Shown piece after piece: positions 37,084-48,405 of a stretch of 64,000 bases of DNA. This DNA comes from Diospyros lotus. Its lineage: Eukaryota > Streptophyta > Magnoliopsida > Ericales > Ebenaceae. Position 1 is the stretch's first letter; each line of letters opens with the position of its first letter. The position numbers and the translations under genes were made by a program. The stretch is taken from assembly GCF_014633365.1 (NCBI RefSeq), contig NC_068350.1, forward strand, positions 25,321,680-25,385,679, in the 5' to 3' direction. The notes under the pieces are model-generated. The model did no database searches. It was not told the origin of the DNA and was given only the letters and a program-made list of their open reading frames with translations.

Positions 37084-38435
37084 TGTGACACCCGTAACTT
37101 ACTTACATGCTTAATGATAATAATATTCATATAAAAATATCAGGAGCTTAAAACCAAAATCATACTTCCTTTAAATCAAATAAAATTCCAAGACATGCTT
37201 TATGGCATACATATAGGAAAAGATCAGAGTTCAACCCTAAAAACATTGTTTTCAAAAGAAAACTAAACTAAAATTCTTGAAAATCCTTTTTAAACAAGCC
37301 ACCACGCTCCACGTCCATGTCCCGATCTCCTCATTCATACTCACCTGGGGGGGGGGGGAACATAAGGGGGGGTGAGATTATACAAATCTCAGTAAGTACA
37401 AGAGAACCATCATATGTATTTAAACAAGTCATGACATAACATAACATATCGTATGGAGACACGAAAGGTTCCACCAACTTGCAGGGTTGAGAACCCTCGC
37501 GCGTAGCGCTACCGAGCTCCAGTCCCGAAACTTGCGTGAACATAACATAACATGAGGGACCACATAACGTAGTTCATAGTCATGCTTAAACATCATAAAT
37601 AGTTCATAATGTATTTACCTTAACTTGGTTTGATGAGATTTGAATGCTGAAGGCTTCACCTTTACAAAAAGCTCGAAGCACTCCCGTCTAGCACAAATTT
37701 ATCCCAACTTAGAATGAGGAAACCCTTGGCCATGAGCCCTATTTATAGGCTTGGAAACTTGGTCACCAAGTAAGTCACAATCATTTCAAATCTTTTCTAA
37801 ATCTTTCAAGGTATTCCAATCATTTCAAATCTTCTAAAATATTCTCTAATCATTCCAAATCTTCTAAGATATTCTGCAATCATTCTTATCAAATCTTATC
37901 CAAATAAGATCTTATCAAATCTTATCCAAATCAAATCAAATCTTATCGTTAAAGTCATCATGAGGCTTAATCTTTATCTCTAAAGTCATCATGAACACTT
38001 ATCTAAAGTCATCATGAGCCTTCATCTTATCTCTAACATCATCATAAGGCTTTATCCTTATCTCTAAAATCATTTATGAGGCTTTTCTTGAATCTCCTAA
38101 ATGCCCTTAGGAAAAAGGTTTCAAGAATTACACTTTGGTCCAAACTTTTCAGGTAATTGCACTTAGACCCTTTTCAACTTGGTCCCTAGGCCAATTTTTA
38201 ATTGCATTTTAGTCCCCGAAGAAAGGACTAATTATGCTAATACCCCTGGTTTTTAGGTAAATTACACTTTTACCCGAACCTCAATATTTACGATTTTGCC
38301 ACTGGCTCAAAAACTGAACCTTTGTCTCAAGGCTTCTATAATCCCTTGAAAGGACATATTTCCTCAAGTATTAGAAGCTAAAATAAAATCCCAAGTATTA
38401 CATTATATTTTAGTTTAAAAATCTTGGGCGTTACA
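37084..38435 (-). mobile_element. Solo LTR A3 within the LTR of A2
   Basis: Edges are TGTGACACCCGTAAC and TTGGGCGTTACA. Perfect TSDs GTTTT lie at 37079-37083 and 38436-38440. The sister LTR copy at 41550 lacks this insertion and reads straight through CATTTTGGCC, which confirms it. It is 1352 bp. A minus-strand TATA box (CTATAAATAGG, around 37750-37740) is present. A run of 11 G lies near 37350. Confidence 0.9.
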
Positions 38436-39954
38436 GTTTTGGCCTTAAACCTCTTCGTTTCTTCTTGAAACCACTGAAGGGTTGTTCATCCTGAAAAACC
38501 GAAGCCCCCTCAAGTTTCCGTTAACTTCTCGAAAGTCGTCTATAACAATTCGGTATTTCAGTCTAATTGGTAGTTGTATTTTAGCTCTACTGAAAACCAT
38601 TCCCGATCCAATTTCTTTTGGCACCATAAATCCTATCTCGGGGTGTTTGTTAATGCCACATAATTTTTCTTTGGCGTCTTGGCTCCAGGACACTCTCGGG
38701 AGTTAATTCGGTCATTTATACGGTAATAAATTATCGTTATACCCTTCATTTATTCTTAAATTCTATTTTTGCCCCAAGATAAATTACCATTGAGTCATTT
38801 AAAATTTCTCGAGTATTACATTCACCCTTTCTTAAAGAAATTTCAGTCTCGAAATTTTCATCTGACCGTTAAGATAACTGAGACAATCCATAGCTCATTA
38901 CCTGAACACTTCAGATCAAATATCCATTTGGTCTTTGACAAATACTTCAGTTTGCATTCCTTACACGTTTGATGCCTACAAGCTGCTGTGTTATTTACAG
39001 AATTTCTTGTTGTGTCTCTTTACAGACGAGCACATATCTTCCAACATCCTAGGTACGCACATCCTACCCCGAAACTTTTAAGAATGCCATCTTGCATCTC
39101 AAAAATCATAACCCTTGGGTTGACCACAATCATCAATTATAAACAATAACACTTATCAATCGCATATGCTTTTCATATCTCGCTCACCAGATCCAACTAA
39201 ACCATTAGGCAAGCGATAAAGACAAACGATCCATTTAACACTATACTCATAGCCAGCAGGCCAACAAGGCTCTAATATCTGACACTCACAGCTATCCACC
39301 CAGGTTATGCGTCGGCACCTCACGGCCAAGCCCCAAGTGATACGAAGTAGTGCAGTCATAGTCCTCAAGGAACTTTATCCTTCCTCGCTATCACTCGTTT
39401 AGTTCCTTCTGCGAGAACCCCATACTTCAAGCTCCTCGTGGTTTGTGACCACATCAAATGTTCCATCATTTTGGTTGTGTCTCCATAACCTTAAGAGCAC
39501 ATACCTTAGCTATTAGTTCTGAGTCATATATCGGGTAGTTTTCTTTGTGCCTTGGTGTAATCCACATGTAATCATTTGGTCATGTTGCACTAACACGCAA
39601 TTCGATCATTTGAGCTATCATAACTCTTACTGCACCTGGCAGGTTATTCTTATTAGACTCTTCTCATGAGTTCTATTGTAGACATAATTATTCCGGAGTG
39701 TTCCATCACTACCTTCTGACAACAGCTTACCCAAAACATCTTATTTTAAAACATCTTAGTATTCTATTTCGAAACCTGATTCCCAAAAATTTCATTTCGA
39801 ACCCTACGTTGCTCCATGTTTCGAAATATAGAGTCGGGACTATAAATGCCCGAAAAGCCCCGAACTCAACTTTCGCGTGTTCGGATAATTTTTTCTTCCT
39901 GCCAAAATTTTTGGAACAATAAAACATGTTTTTCCATAAAGAAGAGAAAATTAT

Positions 39955-40105
39955 TCTTCTCTTTTTTTTTTTTCTTTCATTTTCATTTCCTTTCTTCTCT
40001 TTCCCTTTTTCTTTTTTCTTCCTTATTTCTTCTTCTTTCTTTTCCTTCTTCTTCTTTTTCTTCTTCTTCTTCTTCTTTTTCTTCTTCTTCTTCCTTCCTT
40101 CCTCT
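39955..40105. repeat. TTC/CT-rich low-complexity tract
   Basis: The sequence is nearly pure pyrimidine on the plus strand with a (TTC)n core. On the minus strand it yields a run of Lys and Glu codons in a 252-residue open frame (39727-40485), which is not a gene. Confidence 0.85.
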
Positions 40106-40541
40106 GCAGCACACCGACCTTGCGCGCGAATAGCCACCAACCGCCGCCGGCTTCTAGCTTCGCCACCACCTCCGATGGCCGCCGCTGCCCCCTCTACAAC
40201 TGCCTCCAGCACTTGCTCTGCCATCGGCCACGAGCCATCGTGCGGCTTCTCTGCGTCCTCAGTCGCCGATCGCCATCTCCGACGGCCCTCGGTCGGCCAG
40301 ATCCGGCCACTGCCCAACTTCTTTCGGTCGCCACCGTGACCGTCGCCATCCCTGCCGTTGCTTCCAGATCCGGGTCGATCTGACCCAACTTGGCCCGACT
40401 TGACCCGACCCCACTTGTCCCGCTTCAAGTTTGACCCATCCCTAATTCGACCCATTAGATCTGTCCCATATCTATTTTGACCCATCCATTTAAATCCGAC
40501 CCATATCTGATTTGTTTAGATTTACTAGATCCAGATCTATC

Positions 40542-41094
40542 ATGTCAAGGCGCAACATACCAAGACCCCGGCCTCAGTGTGGTGCCTGCATAGTCTTGCA
40601 TGCCCAATGCCCTCCACGGTGCTTCTTTGCTCCGTACTTCAGCCACGAGGAAGGAGCTACTGACTTTTCTGCCATCCACAGAGTTTTTGGTGTCAGTAAT
40701 GCCTCCCTCCTTCTGTACCGACTTTCGATAAGGGATCGGTCAGAGGCAGCTATCTCACTTACTATTAGCTCGGCTTCAAAATCTGGTCTATGGTTGTGTA
40801 TCTCACATTCTTACCCTTCAGCAACAGGTTAGTGAGTTGCAAGCTTATCGAGCTTATTTGCAAGATTCACTATTTGCATATTATTCTTTGTATCCCCAAC
40901 CTATTCCTCAACCTGATCAAAACCCAAGCTGAAATTCCAATCTTCCTATCATCCTAGAGGATGTCCCTCATCCTAGTTTCTCAGAGGCTACTCTTCCACC
41001 TTTCCCTGGCAAAACCAGCAGTAACTAGATGCCACCCCCAGATGACATCGATGAGCTAGGACTTATCGTGTTTGGCAACCATCGTCGTCATTGA
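40542..41094 (+). pseudogene. LOB-domain (LBD/ASL) transcription factor, frameshifted copy inside retroelement A2
   Basis: From ATG 40542 the frame reads MSRRNIPRPRPQCGACIVLH, then AQCPPRCFFAPYF: the CX2CX6CX3C zinc-finger-like motif of the LOB domain is intact. FSAIHRVFGVSNASLLLYRL is the GAS block, followed by RSEAAISLT. Near 40775 the frame breaks. The next frame continues LVYGCVSHILTLQQQVSELQ then AYRAYL, the conserved C-terminal coiled-coil of class I LBD proteins, and goes on to a stop near 40932. Acidic and Pro-rich sequence follows (LEDVPHPSFSEATLPPFPGK) with more stops. Compared with the usual motif, about three residues before VYGC are missing, so a small deletion caused the shift. 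LBD proteins are plant-specific nuclear regulators of lateral organ and root development. This copy is antisense to A2 and is probably a captured fragment. No intron is visible within the LOB region. Confidence 0.8.
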
Positions 41095-44000
41095 GTAACG
41101 ACTGCGTTATCAGTTTTATGGTTTGCTTTTTTTCCTTTGAGTAATTGTATGGCTTGATCTCCTATAACTATATGAAATGAATATTCCCTTATTCTCGATT
41201 GCATGTTGATCATAAAATATCTCAACCTCTTGCAGCTGTTTTAATAATTCATCAAATTGAGATAAAATATCAGCTTTTAATTATCACTTGATAATTCATG
41301 TCCTTAATCAAGTCACACATAGCTAAGCATCCATGCTGCCATTTTTGAGTTTTTTGCATTTTGGCCCCTCTAGTTTGGCCTTTCTCAATTTGGCCCTTTT
41401 TACTTAACCCCTCAACTTTCCATTATTGCATTCGAGGTCCTCAAGTCCTAAAACATCATTTTGACCCATGAGAATTCCAAGAATTCATCATTTTGACCTC
41501 CCTCTGGCAATTTCAGAAAATTACACTTTGGCCCGAATCTTCATTTTGGCCTTAAACCTCTTCGTTTCTTCCTGAAACCACTGAAGGGTTGTTTCTCATG
41601 AAAAACCAAAGCCCCCTCAAGTTTCCATTGACTTCCCGAAAGTCATCTATAATAATTCGGTATTTCAGCCTAATTGGTAGCTATATTTTAGCTGTACCGA
41701 AAACCATTCCCGATCTAATTTCTTTTGGCACCATAAATTCTATCTCGGGGTGTTTGTTAATGCCACATCATTTTTATTTGGCGTCTTGGCTCCAGGACAC
41801 TCCCGGGGGTTAATTCGATCATTTATACAATAATAAATTACCGTTATACCCTTCATTTATTCTTAAATTCCATTTTTGCCCCAAGATAAATTACCCTTGA
41901 GTCATTTAAAATTTCTCGGGTATTACAAGGGTTATACATCATCGTTCCTGAAAATGTTCATAATTCAAAATAGTAGAACTTAAATACATGGACTACATAA
42001 CGTACATTTATTTTACATTCAATTCATCATGCACTTTGCTAAGTGTCATTTCATGCCTCATTCATCTTCGTTTCTACTACAATCTCAATCTTGAATATTT
42101 GAATATTCTAGGGGCAAAGCCCAGATTAGATGATGAATCATCTAAGGGAACAATAAACATATTTTGTGCATGGATGCAAAATGTCATTTTCCATTTCATT
42201 TCGGTTTGAGCCAACCATACCTTAATACTACTCCTCATTTTTACAATCTCCTTACCAGGGCAAGGTGTATGGGTGCACCCTTGAAAAAGCAGCAGTCCCG
42301 GCCCATATTCTCAAACTCTTATGCGAATGTATGATCAATAATAATGTCGTGTACATATGCACATTTCATCATAGCATGTAAATACAATCTACATGACATA
42401 TTCACATCAAGCCATGATAACATGATAAAATCGTTTACTTAAAATCGAATTTTGGGTTGAACCACTTACCTCGAACGTATCTCATAACATCTTGACTCTT
42501 GTGCTAGGAGTCTAATGTACTGAATTCAAAACCTCAACATACCCTAGCCATCATATTTATTCAAGAATATCATTATTCTATTTTTCTAATTTTCTCATAA
42601 TTTTCCTCTAATTTTCTCCATTTTTCTCCTCGTAAATCCAAATTAAATATTCCTCAAATATTTTTCTATAACAATTCGTAAAATAACTTTCCTGATTTTA
42701 TGAAATTTTTTTAAGAAATTTTACTCACCTTGACTTAGCCTCTCGGGCTTCCTCGGTATGCATGTCATGACCTCGAAATACGTGCCCAGATAATTTCTTG
42801 GCTTTGAGCATGCTCATCTAGCCCCAAACTAATTCCTAGAATATTCCAAAATTACTTAGAATTTTCTATAGTTTTTCTACATATTGTTTTTCATTTCTTT
42901 CATTTTCTCTTTTCTTTTCTTTTCTTTCTTCTTCTTCGTCCTCCTCTGCCACTGCCCGCAGCTGCTCCACCAGCCATGTGCACCACCATCGGCCACCGCG
43001 CCACTGCTACTGCTCACCGCCACTGGTCGCCATTATCACCGCCCCTGCTTCGTTGCTCGTGGCTACTACAACTAGTCGGTTGGCCATTAGCCATTACTTG
43101 TAGCCACTGTTGGCCGCTTTGGTGAGCCACCATCGACCGCCATACTGTGAGCCACTGTGGCCTCCCACTATCACCTTTCAGCCATTGTGGCTGCCTCTGC
43201 CTCAGCCATTTCCACCGGCCTCGTCGCTGCCATCGCGACTGCTTCAGGCCGGCCAGCCTTTGGCCGCCCACGATCGGCTCCTAGCCCTTCTCTCTGAATC
43301 TCACGCCCGACCCCAAGCTCTCTCTGCTTCTCACTCTCTGCTTCTTTCTTTCTCTGCTGTCTTGCTTTCTCTTTTCTCTGATTTAAGAGAAAATGGCCAT
43401 TATTAAAACTTGGCCCCTATCCACACATACATACACACATATATATATTTATGTATATATTGTACATCTTATCTAATCTATTACCTCGCTTTCCAGATTT
43501 TCCTCCATATTTTTCTCCTCAAATCCCGTTGTAATCTCTCATTCAAATGCCCTTAAATGGTGGAAATTTGTCCCTCAAATGATGCAAATTTTCCCCTTAT
43601 GTCTCACGCACATACATATATACATTATATATATCTTATACATTTAATCCCCATATTACATCTTGATTACCGATGGAAATTTCTTAAATTACAAATACAC
43701 CCTCTAGCATCCAATTAATTTGCATTATGATACTGAAAAATGCAAAATTAATAACTCAAGACTTACTCAATAAGGATGATTTCACCCCAGTGTCCTCACC
43801 AGGTTATAGTTTCATCCCGAAACCAACTGAGGGTTATTCTTCATGCAAAATCAAAGCCCTCTTAGGGTTCCATTAACTTCTCGAAAGTCCCCTACGACAA
43901 TTCAATTTTTCAGCCTAAATCATAGCTATATTTTAGTTGTACCAAAAATCGTTTCTAATCCAATTTCTTTTGATTTCATAAATCCTATCTCAGAACGCTT

Positions 44001-44172
44001 GACAACACCATTTTAATTTCCTTAGATATCTACGCTCCGGGGCATTCCCTGCAGTCGATTCGGTACTGATAACTGTAAGAAATTATACTTAAGTCACAAA
44101 TCTTTTGATAATTTCACCTATGGCCCATGTTAAAATTACTCTTGAGCCCTTTTAAAAATCTAGGATATTACA

Positions 44173-44967
44173 ATAACTATGGTAAGTAATAGGTTGGAAA
44201 GATTAATATGTTCATGTGATTATGTATGTTCTAGATTGTGTTTATCCCATAGTGGTTGATGTTGCTTATGGGTTATTAACTTGTGTGGCCGACTAGGTGC
44301 GTGGGATATCCCTAAATTATTTGGCCGACCATGATTCTTTTCTAGTCATGTCTAGTGCATGTGGTGATGCTTTCCTAGCTATGTCTAGTGCATGTGGTGA
44401 TACTTGCCTAATTTATCTAGTGCATGTAGAGTATTGGCTCTTGATGCTTGCACCGTGTATGCTGGTGCATGTGGGGTATTAACCCCTGATGCTTGCCTAG
44501 TGATATCTAATGCATTTGAGAGCTTCAGTTCATGATGTATATGGTTTTGTTATCTAGTGCATGTGGGAGCTAGGGCTCCTGATGGTTATGTTGGATATGA
44601 TATGCGAGCTTGGGCTCGTGATGGATGTGGTTCTAGGAGCTGTGACATGAGAGCTTTGACTCAAGATGCCCACCGGTGTGGACTCAGTGCGTGATGGGGC
44701 ATTGACCCTAATGACGAGGATGTGAGAAAGATCTTGGTAAGAGGTGATGTATGATGGGTAGGTTTAGATCGTTATGTTTTCATTATTTAATTTACCCCTA
44801 TGTGTTGTAATGCTTATCTAGCCTGTGGTCAATGCGTGAGTTAAAAGTGGTCCACAGCTGGTTGGTATTGTATGCACGTATACCGCTATGTGACATGTGT
44901 GATAAGGCATGGTATCGTGAGGTGTGATTAGAATATTATGTTATTGTCACGAGATATTTATTCTATT
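44173..44967 (+). mobile_element. LTR C3, continuation after A1
   Basis: The sequence resumes C3 after the ATAAC duplication. It has irregular repeats such as CTAGTGCATGTGGTGATGCT and GGGCTC(A/G)TGATG and no coding domain. It is followed directly by C4 at 44968, preceded by CTATT (possible TSD). The 3' end of C3 was not found beyond C4. Confidence 0.5.
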
Positions 44968-45904
44968 TGTAACGACCCGTTAGAGAGCCTAGAATTTATT
45001 TAGAATTATTTAAAAGCAAATTTGTAAATTAAATATTTAATGTGGCAATTTAGAGATTTTTAAAGGAAAAGAATATCATTTAATTCTATTTAATTACGTG
45101 AAAATTAAATGCAAGGACATGATGGTCATTTAAGAATTTGTTATTAGAATTTAATTATTTAATTAGAGTTATTAAGAGATTGGGAGTTCTTATGTGAGAA
45201 GGAGAAGGATTGAGAAGTCTCCTAGTTGTATAAGGAGAAGGAGATGTAGGCTTTAGGGCTACCTCTACATTGTATATATAAATTCATAGCACATAATTTT
45301 CTTCACACCGTGAAAAGCAGAGAGTTGAGAAGGTCACAACAGAGAGTTTAAGAGTGCAGGCCATGGGAGTTTTGCATCGTAATCGTTGAGTCGATGAGAA
45401 TTATCAAGGCAAGTATCTTCCCTGTAATCCCTTCCATTACATGTTCTTGTGAGTATGTTTTTAGATTATTTAATAGCTTCGTTAAGTTTCAGTTTTGCAT
45501 CAGTAAGCAGATACGTTTATATATCTATCTATCTATATATATATGTATGCATATAACAGTGAATTCATGAGAAAATATCTATCCTAGTAAACCATTCTTA
45601 CGGGATCATGTTTCAGTATTAATCTCAGTTTCAGTAACTCTTTATTTGAGTTTTCAGATTGATTAGAATGTATGTTTATATATATATATATTCATGCAGT
45701 ATATCAATGTATAGTGAGTTTTGATAAGCTATGCATAATTTTCTCGCAAGCGTTTCCTTTCCCAGTATGATTGTCGATTCATCTTGATGTTATTCTATAT
45801 CGATTACGATTGTTCTCCCAAGATTTCTTTTGAAATGGTGTAGTATTATTAAGCTTCAATTCAAGATGCAGTCTCTGTTACTGTAAGTTTATTCTTATGA
45901 TGTT

Positions 45905-46225
45905 TCAGACACTCGAATGAGTTTTGGGTGTTATCCAAATGAGTTCTCAGTTTTACCGTATCATTCAAATGTATTCTTAAGGTTTTTAGTGTGTCATTCG
46001 AATGAGTTTTTTATCATTCGAATGAGTCTTTGAAAGATCCGAGTAAGCCTTTGCTTTGCATCATCTAACATTCAAATGAGATTCCTTGTCATTCGAATGA
46101 CCCGTGTGTATTTCATTCACTAATTCGAATGGAGTATTGTTGCATTCGAATGTGTTCGATTCTGCCTGTTCAAAATCTTGAGAAATTCATTCGAATGAAT
46201 TTATGAGGCATTCGAATGGCTCTAG
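45905..46225. repeat. Copy-specific word island CATTCGAATGAG in LTR C4
   Basis: About eleven variants of the palindrome CATTCGAATG occur (CACTCGAATGAG, CATTCAAATGTA, CATTCGAATGAGTTT, CATTCGAATGGCTC). The region lies about 640 bases downstream of the TATA box, close to the position of the AGTCGACTAA islands in C3 and C5. Confidence 0.78.
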
Positions 46226-46286
46226 GGTGCAAGTCACTCAGACCAAATTTTCCATACATGACATTCCTTTTGGCAACCAATAATGT

Positions 46287-46352
46287 AAGAACTCCAAAGT
46301 TAAGCGTACCCAAGTGGGAGTAGTGATAGGATGGGTGACCCCCTGGGAAGTC
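46287..46352 (+). repeat. 5S rRNA-derived segment within LTR C4
   Basis: The sequence reads AGAACTCCAAAGTTAAGCGT, then ACCCAAGTGGGAGTAGTGAT, then AGGATGGGTGACCCCCTGGG and AAGTC. This matches the second half of plant 5S rRNA in order and spacing, including AGTTAAGCGT (A box) and GGATGGGTGACC (C box). The first half of 5S rRNA is not seen, so it is not a 5S gene. C1 has no such segment at the equivalent place. Confidence 0.78.
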
Positions 46353-46854
46353 TTATTAATTAAATGTATAATTAATTAGATAATCAATAAATATTAGTAA
46401 ATCTTGTATGAAAAATACGAGTAATATGTGGATTCCAATAATAGTAAGAACAACTTGTGTATTTCATACTATTATGTGAAGTTATGACATGTTCAGCATT
46501 GTTTCGTGATATTATGTGCATACATCTTAGTATGAGCATTGGGCATGACTTTATATGGAGCACTTCATATCGTGTGCTAGCATGTGTATGGTCATTGCAT
46601 TCAGTATGTGCGCTAGGTGGCTTGTCTGCGGGGATCCCACCAGTTTCAGTTTCAGTTTGTGTGTGTTGCTCGCCTAGTGACGACCAGGGGGCTAGGGGAT
46701 TATTGCCCACAATATATGCTTACAGTTTTTATGTATTACAAATTGTGTGAGACTATGAGCCAAGGTTGCATACTTGCATTTATTTTACAGTTTATGTGTA
46801 TTACATCTCGTAAATGCAACCTTACAATGATTATTATATCTCTCAGTGCAAGGA

Positions 46855-47834
46855 TGTTAGTGTAGGTGCTCTAGACCCAATCAGATTGGGCATGTTGTAC
46901 ACTGACAATTGCAATCAGATTTATTATTGAATAAGGAGTTATTCAATCTCACAAAGAAGTCATTCTATTAGTTTCTTGTTTTTATTGTAATGATCAGATG
47001 AAACTAGATAGAAGTCCATATGGTGTATATTGTGATTAATTTATAATGATGTGAAATGATGCATCACAGTTTCTAGACATCATTAAATGTCCCAAGTCGT
47101 AACAATGTCAAGAATGGACATTGACAATTGTGATAAGACTTGTATGTGCTATGTTTTTGCTATGTGATAGCAATGGGGGTCTCACACCCACAGGTATGGA
47201 GATGCCTAAACAAGTATATAGGTAACCAATGTTGGAGAACGTGTCACTAGACATGATTCACCATGAGAATCTATTTTGGTTATATATTGATGGTATTCTC
47301 ATATGAGATGGGTGTAACTAATCCTTGGAGCTGAGATTGTCATGGTCATCTGATAAGAAGACCGGTATGATTTGACATCGTTTCGATGGGCCTAGACAAA
47401 GGCTGCATGTGGGCGATCATTGGGCATATCGTGAGGCTTATGGAGATGGGTGCATAGCCAAGATGAGACTCGTCTATCCCTTGATAGAGGATGATGTATC
47501 TAAGGTGCCTTCGGTGGATATTCACTTTAAATCTATGGCCATGGTGAAATAGATCAATAAGTAGTTATTGATTCACTTTCTATTAAGTGAAGATATCCAG
47601 ATGACCGAAGAAAAACTCATGTGATCATAATCAAGCAACACGTCGCCATACTTGAGATCACATGAGATACATTGACGAGAGGATCAAATTACACGGTAAC
47701 CATGCTCGTGAAAGGTTATTTGCAGATTATGAATCCTCCTGAATAATTGGGTAGGCATGATGTCTTGCTAGAGGCCAATCTTGTCTTATGTGTTCGTATT
47801 GACACATTGCTAACATATTCAGAAGCTTAATGAG
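46855..47834 (+). mobile_element. LTR B3, truncated
   Basis: It starts TGTTAGTGTAGGTGCTCTAG, opposite in strand to B1 and B2, and is collinear with B2 read backwards for about 980 bases (for example CGATCATTGGGCATATCGTG, matching B2 near 26190). At TTAATGAG (47834) it stops matching, where B2 continues GTCATACGC. The rest of the LTR, including its TATA region, is absent. The five bases before it are AAGGA, but no partner TSD is found because of the truncation. Confidence 0.78.
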
Positions 47835-48405
47835 AAGAAAGCAAGAAGAAGATGAAGGCTGGAGGATGTTTCTCAAGTTTTCCTAAGCCCCGTTCCTCAT
47901 TTGCTTATCTCCCTTTTTCAATTTCTTTCCTACTTTTCTAAGCTTCCTCACTCTCTCTCTTTTCTCATGATGATAGCATCAAAGCATTAAATGCGATGAA
48001 GCGATTGATTTCAAAAGCATGAGGGATTAATCTTGCTCTCAAAACTGTTGACCATTCATAAAGATCGGTTGACTGTTTCTTTATCTCATGGAGAAAATCA
48101 TCGGCCATCTCAAGCATCTGTTGACTGTTTGTGCCTGAATTTATTACCTCATTATATTGCCCTTATGCCCTGTTATTTACTTTTAATAGCCCTTCCATTA
48201 ACTTTTAAAGGAACCAAGACCCCATTAACTCTTAACGGTTTCCCAAACATGTTGATCCATTTAGTTAACTCTTAACGACAATCAGAATCATCAACACTTA
48301 ATGATGTGGAAAACTATAATAGAAAAGGTTCACTAATCTAATATATTTCTCAGTGTGGTGTGACTTTCTAGATTCACAACTGTGTAGCAATCAGAACACA
48401 TCAAC
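47835..48405 (-). mobile_element. Copia-like LTR, distal part
   Basis: This is the continuation, across the A6 insertion, of the LTR that begins (minus strand) at 53716. It has GTTGACTGTTT words (48050-48135) and a CT-rich segment that on the minus strand is GAGAGAGAGTGAGG. The outer end at the B3 junction does not show a clear TG. No coding sequence is seen. Confidence 0.45.

Larger units (their letters stand above)
34895..41927 (-). mobile_element. Tekay-like element A2 with one full LTR, one truncated LTR and a captured LBD fragment
   Basis: Perfect TSDs AGGGT lie at 34890-34894 and 41928-41932. The left LTR is 34895-38820 (interrupted by A3; about 2.57 kb without it). The right side has a second copy of only the last 597 bases of the LTR (41331-41927 matches 36866-38820 minus A3, with roughly one difference per ten bases). 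Between them, 38821-41330 is internal. Next to the left LTR, the minus strand reads a purine-rich AAGAAAGGGTGAA, the expected polypurine tract, so transcription is on the minus strand and the right-hand LTR is the truncated 5' LTR. No gag or pol domain was recognised, so the element was probably non-autonomous or rearranged. Confidence 0.78.
34692..44172 (-). mobile_element. Solo LTR A1, interrupted by A2
   Basis: Plus-strand edges are TGTAACACCCCACTTTTC and CTAGGATATTACA. Perfect TSDs ATAAC lie at 34687-34691 and 44173-44177. Removing A2 and its TSD leaves about 2.44 kb (34692-34894 plus 41933-44172), the size of LTR A7. It carries the family box AAATGCGGAAGATAGAATCGAACC. The segment 42.88-43.4 kb is CT- and GCC-rich low-complexity leader; the Arg/Pro/Trp-rich frames there are not genes. 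Confidence 0.85.
44968..46854 (+). mobile_element. LTR C4 (C family), 5' part
   Basis: It starts TGTAACGACCCGTTAGAG and closely follows C1 at the start (GAATTTATTTAGAATTATTT; GACATGATGGTCATT) and again at 46500-46820 (TATGAGCATTGGGCATGACT; CATATCGTGTGCTAGCATGT). A TATA box lies near 45273-45283. It carries a CATTCGAATG word island at 45905-46225 and a 5S-like segment at 46287-46352. It is cut by B3 at 46855, and the remaining 300-400 bases expected from C1 were not found. Confidence 0.72.

Noticed and set aside
38482..38706. A frame conserved at 41589-41813
   Set aside because: The two are the same part of the duplicated LTR of A2, not a gene family.
39727..40485. 252-residue minus-strand open frame with long Lys/Glu runs
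   Set aside because: It is produced by a (TTC)n/CT-rich tract on the plus strand and continues into GC-rich low-complexity sequence. No domain is seen.
46384..46865. Several overlapping frames near 46.4-46.9 kb, also echoed at 1722-2018
   Set aside because: They lie in the homologous tails of C4 and C1 and share no reading frame constraint.
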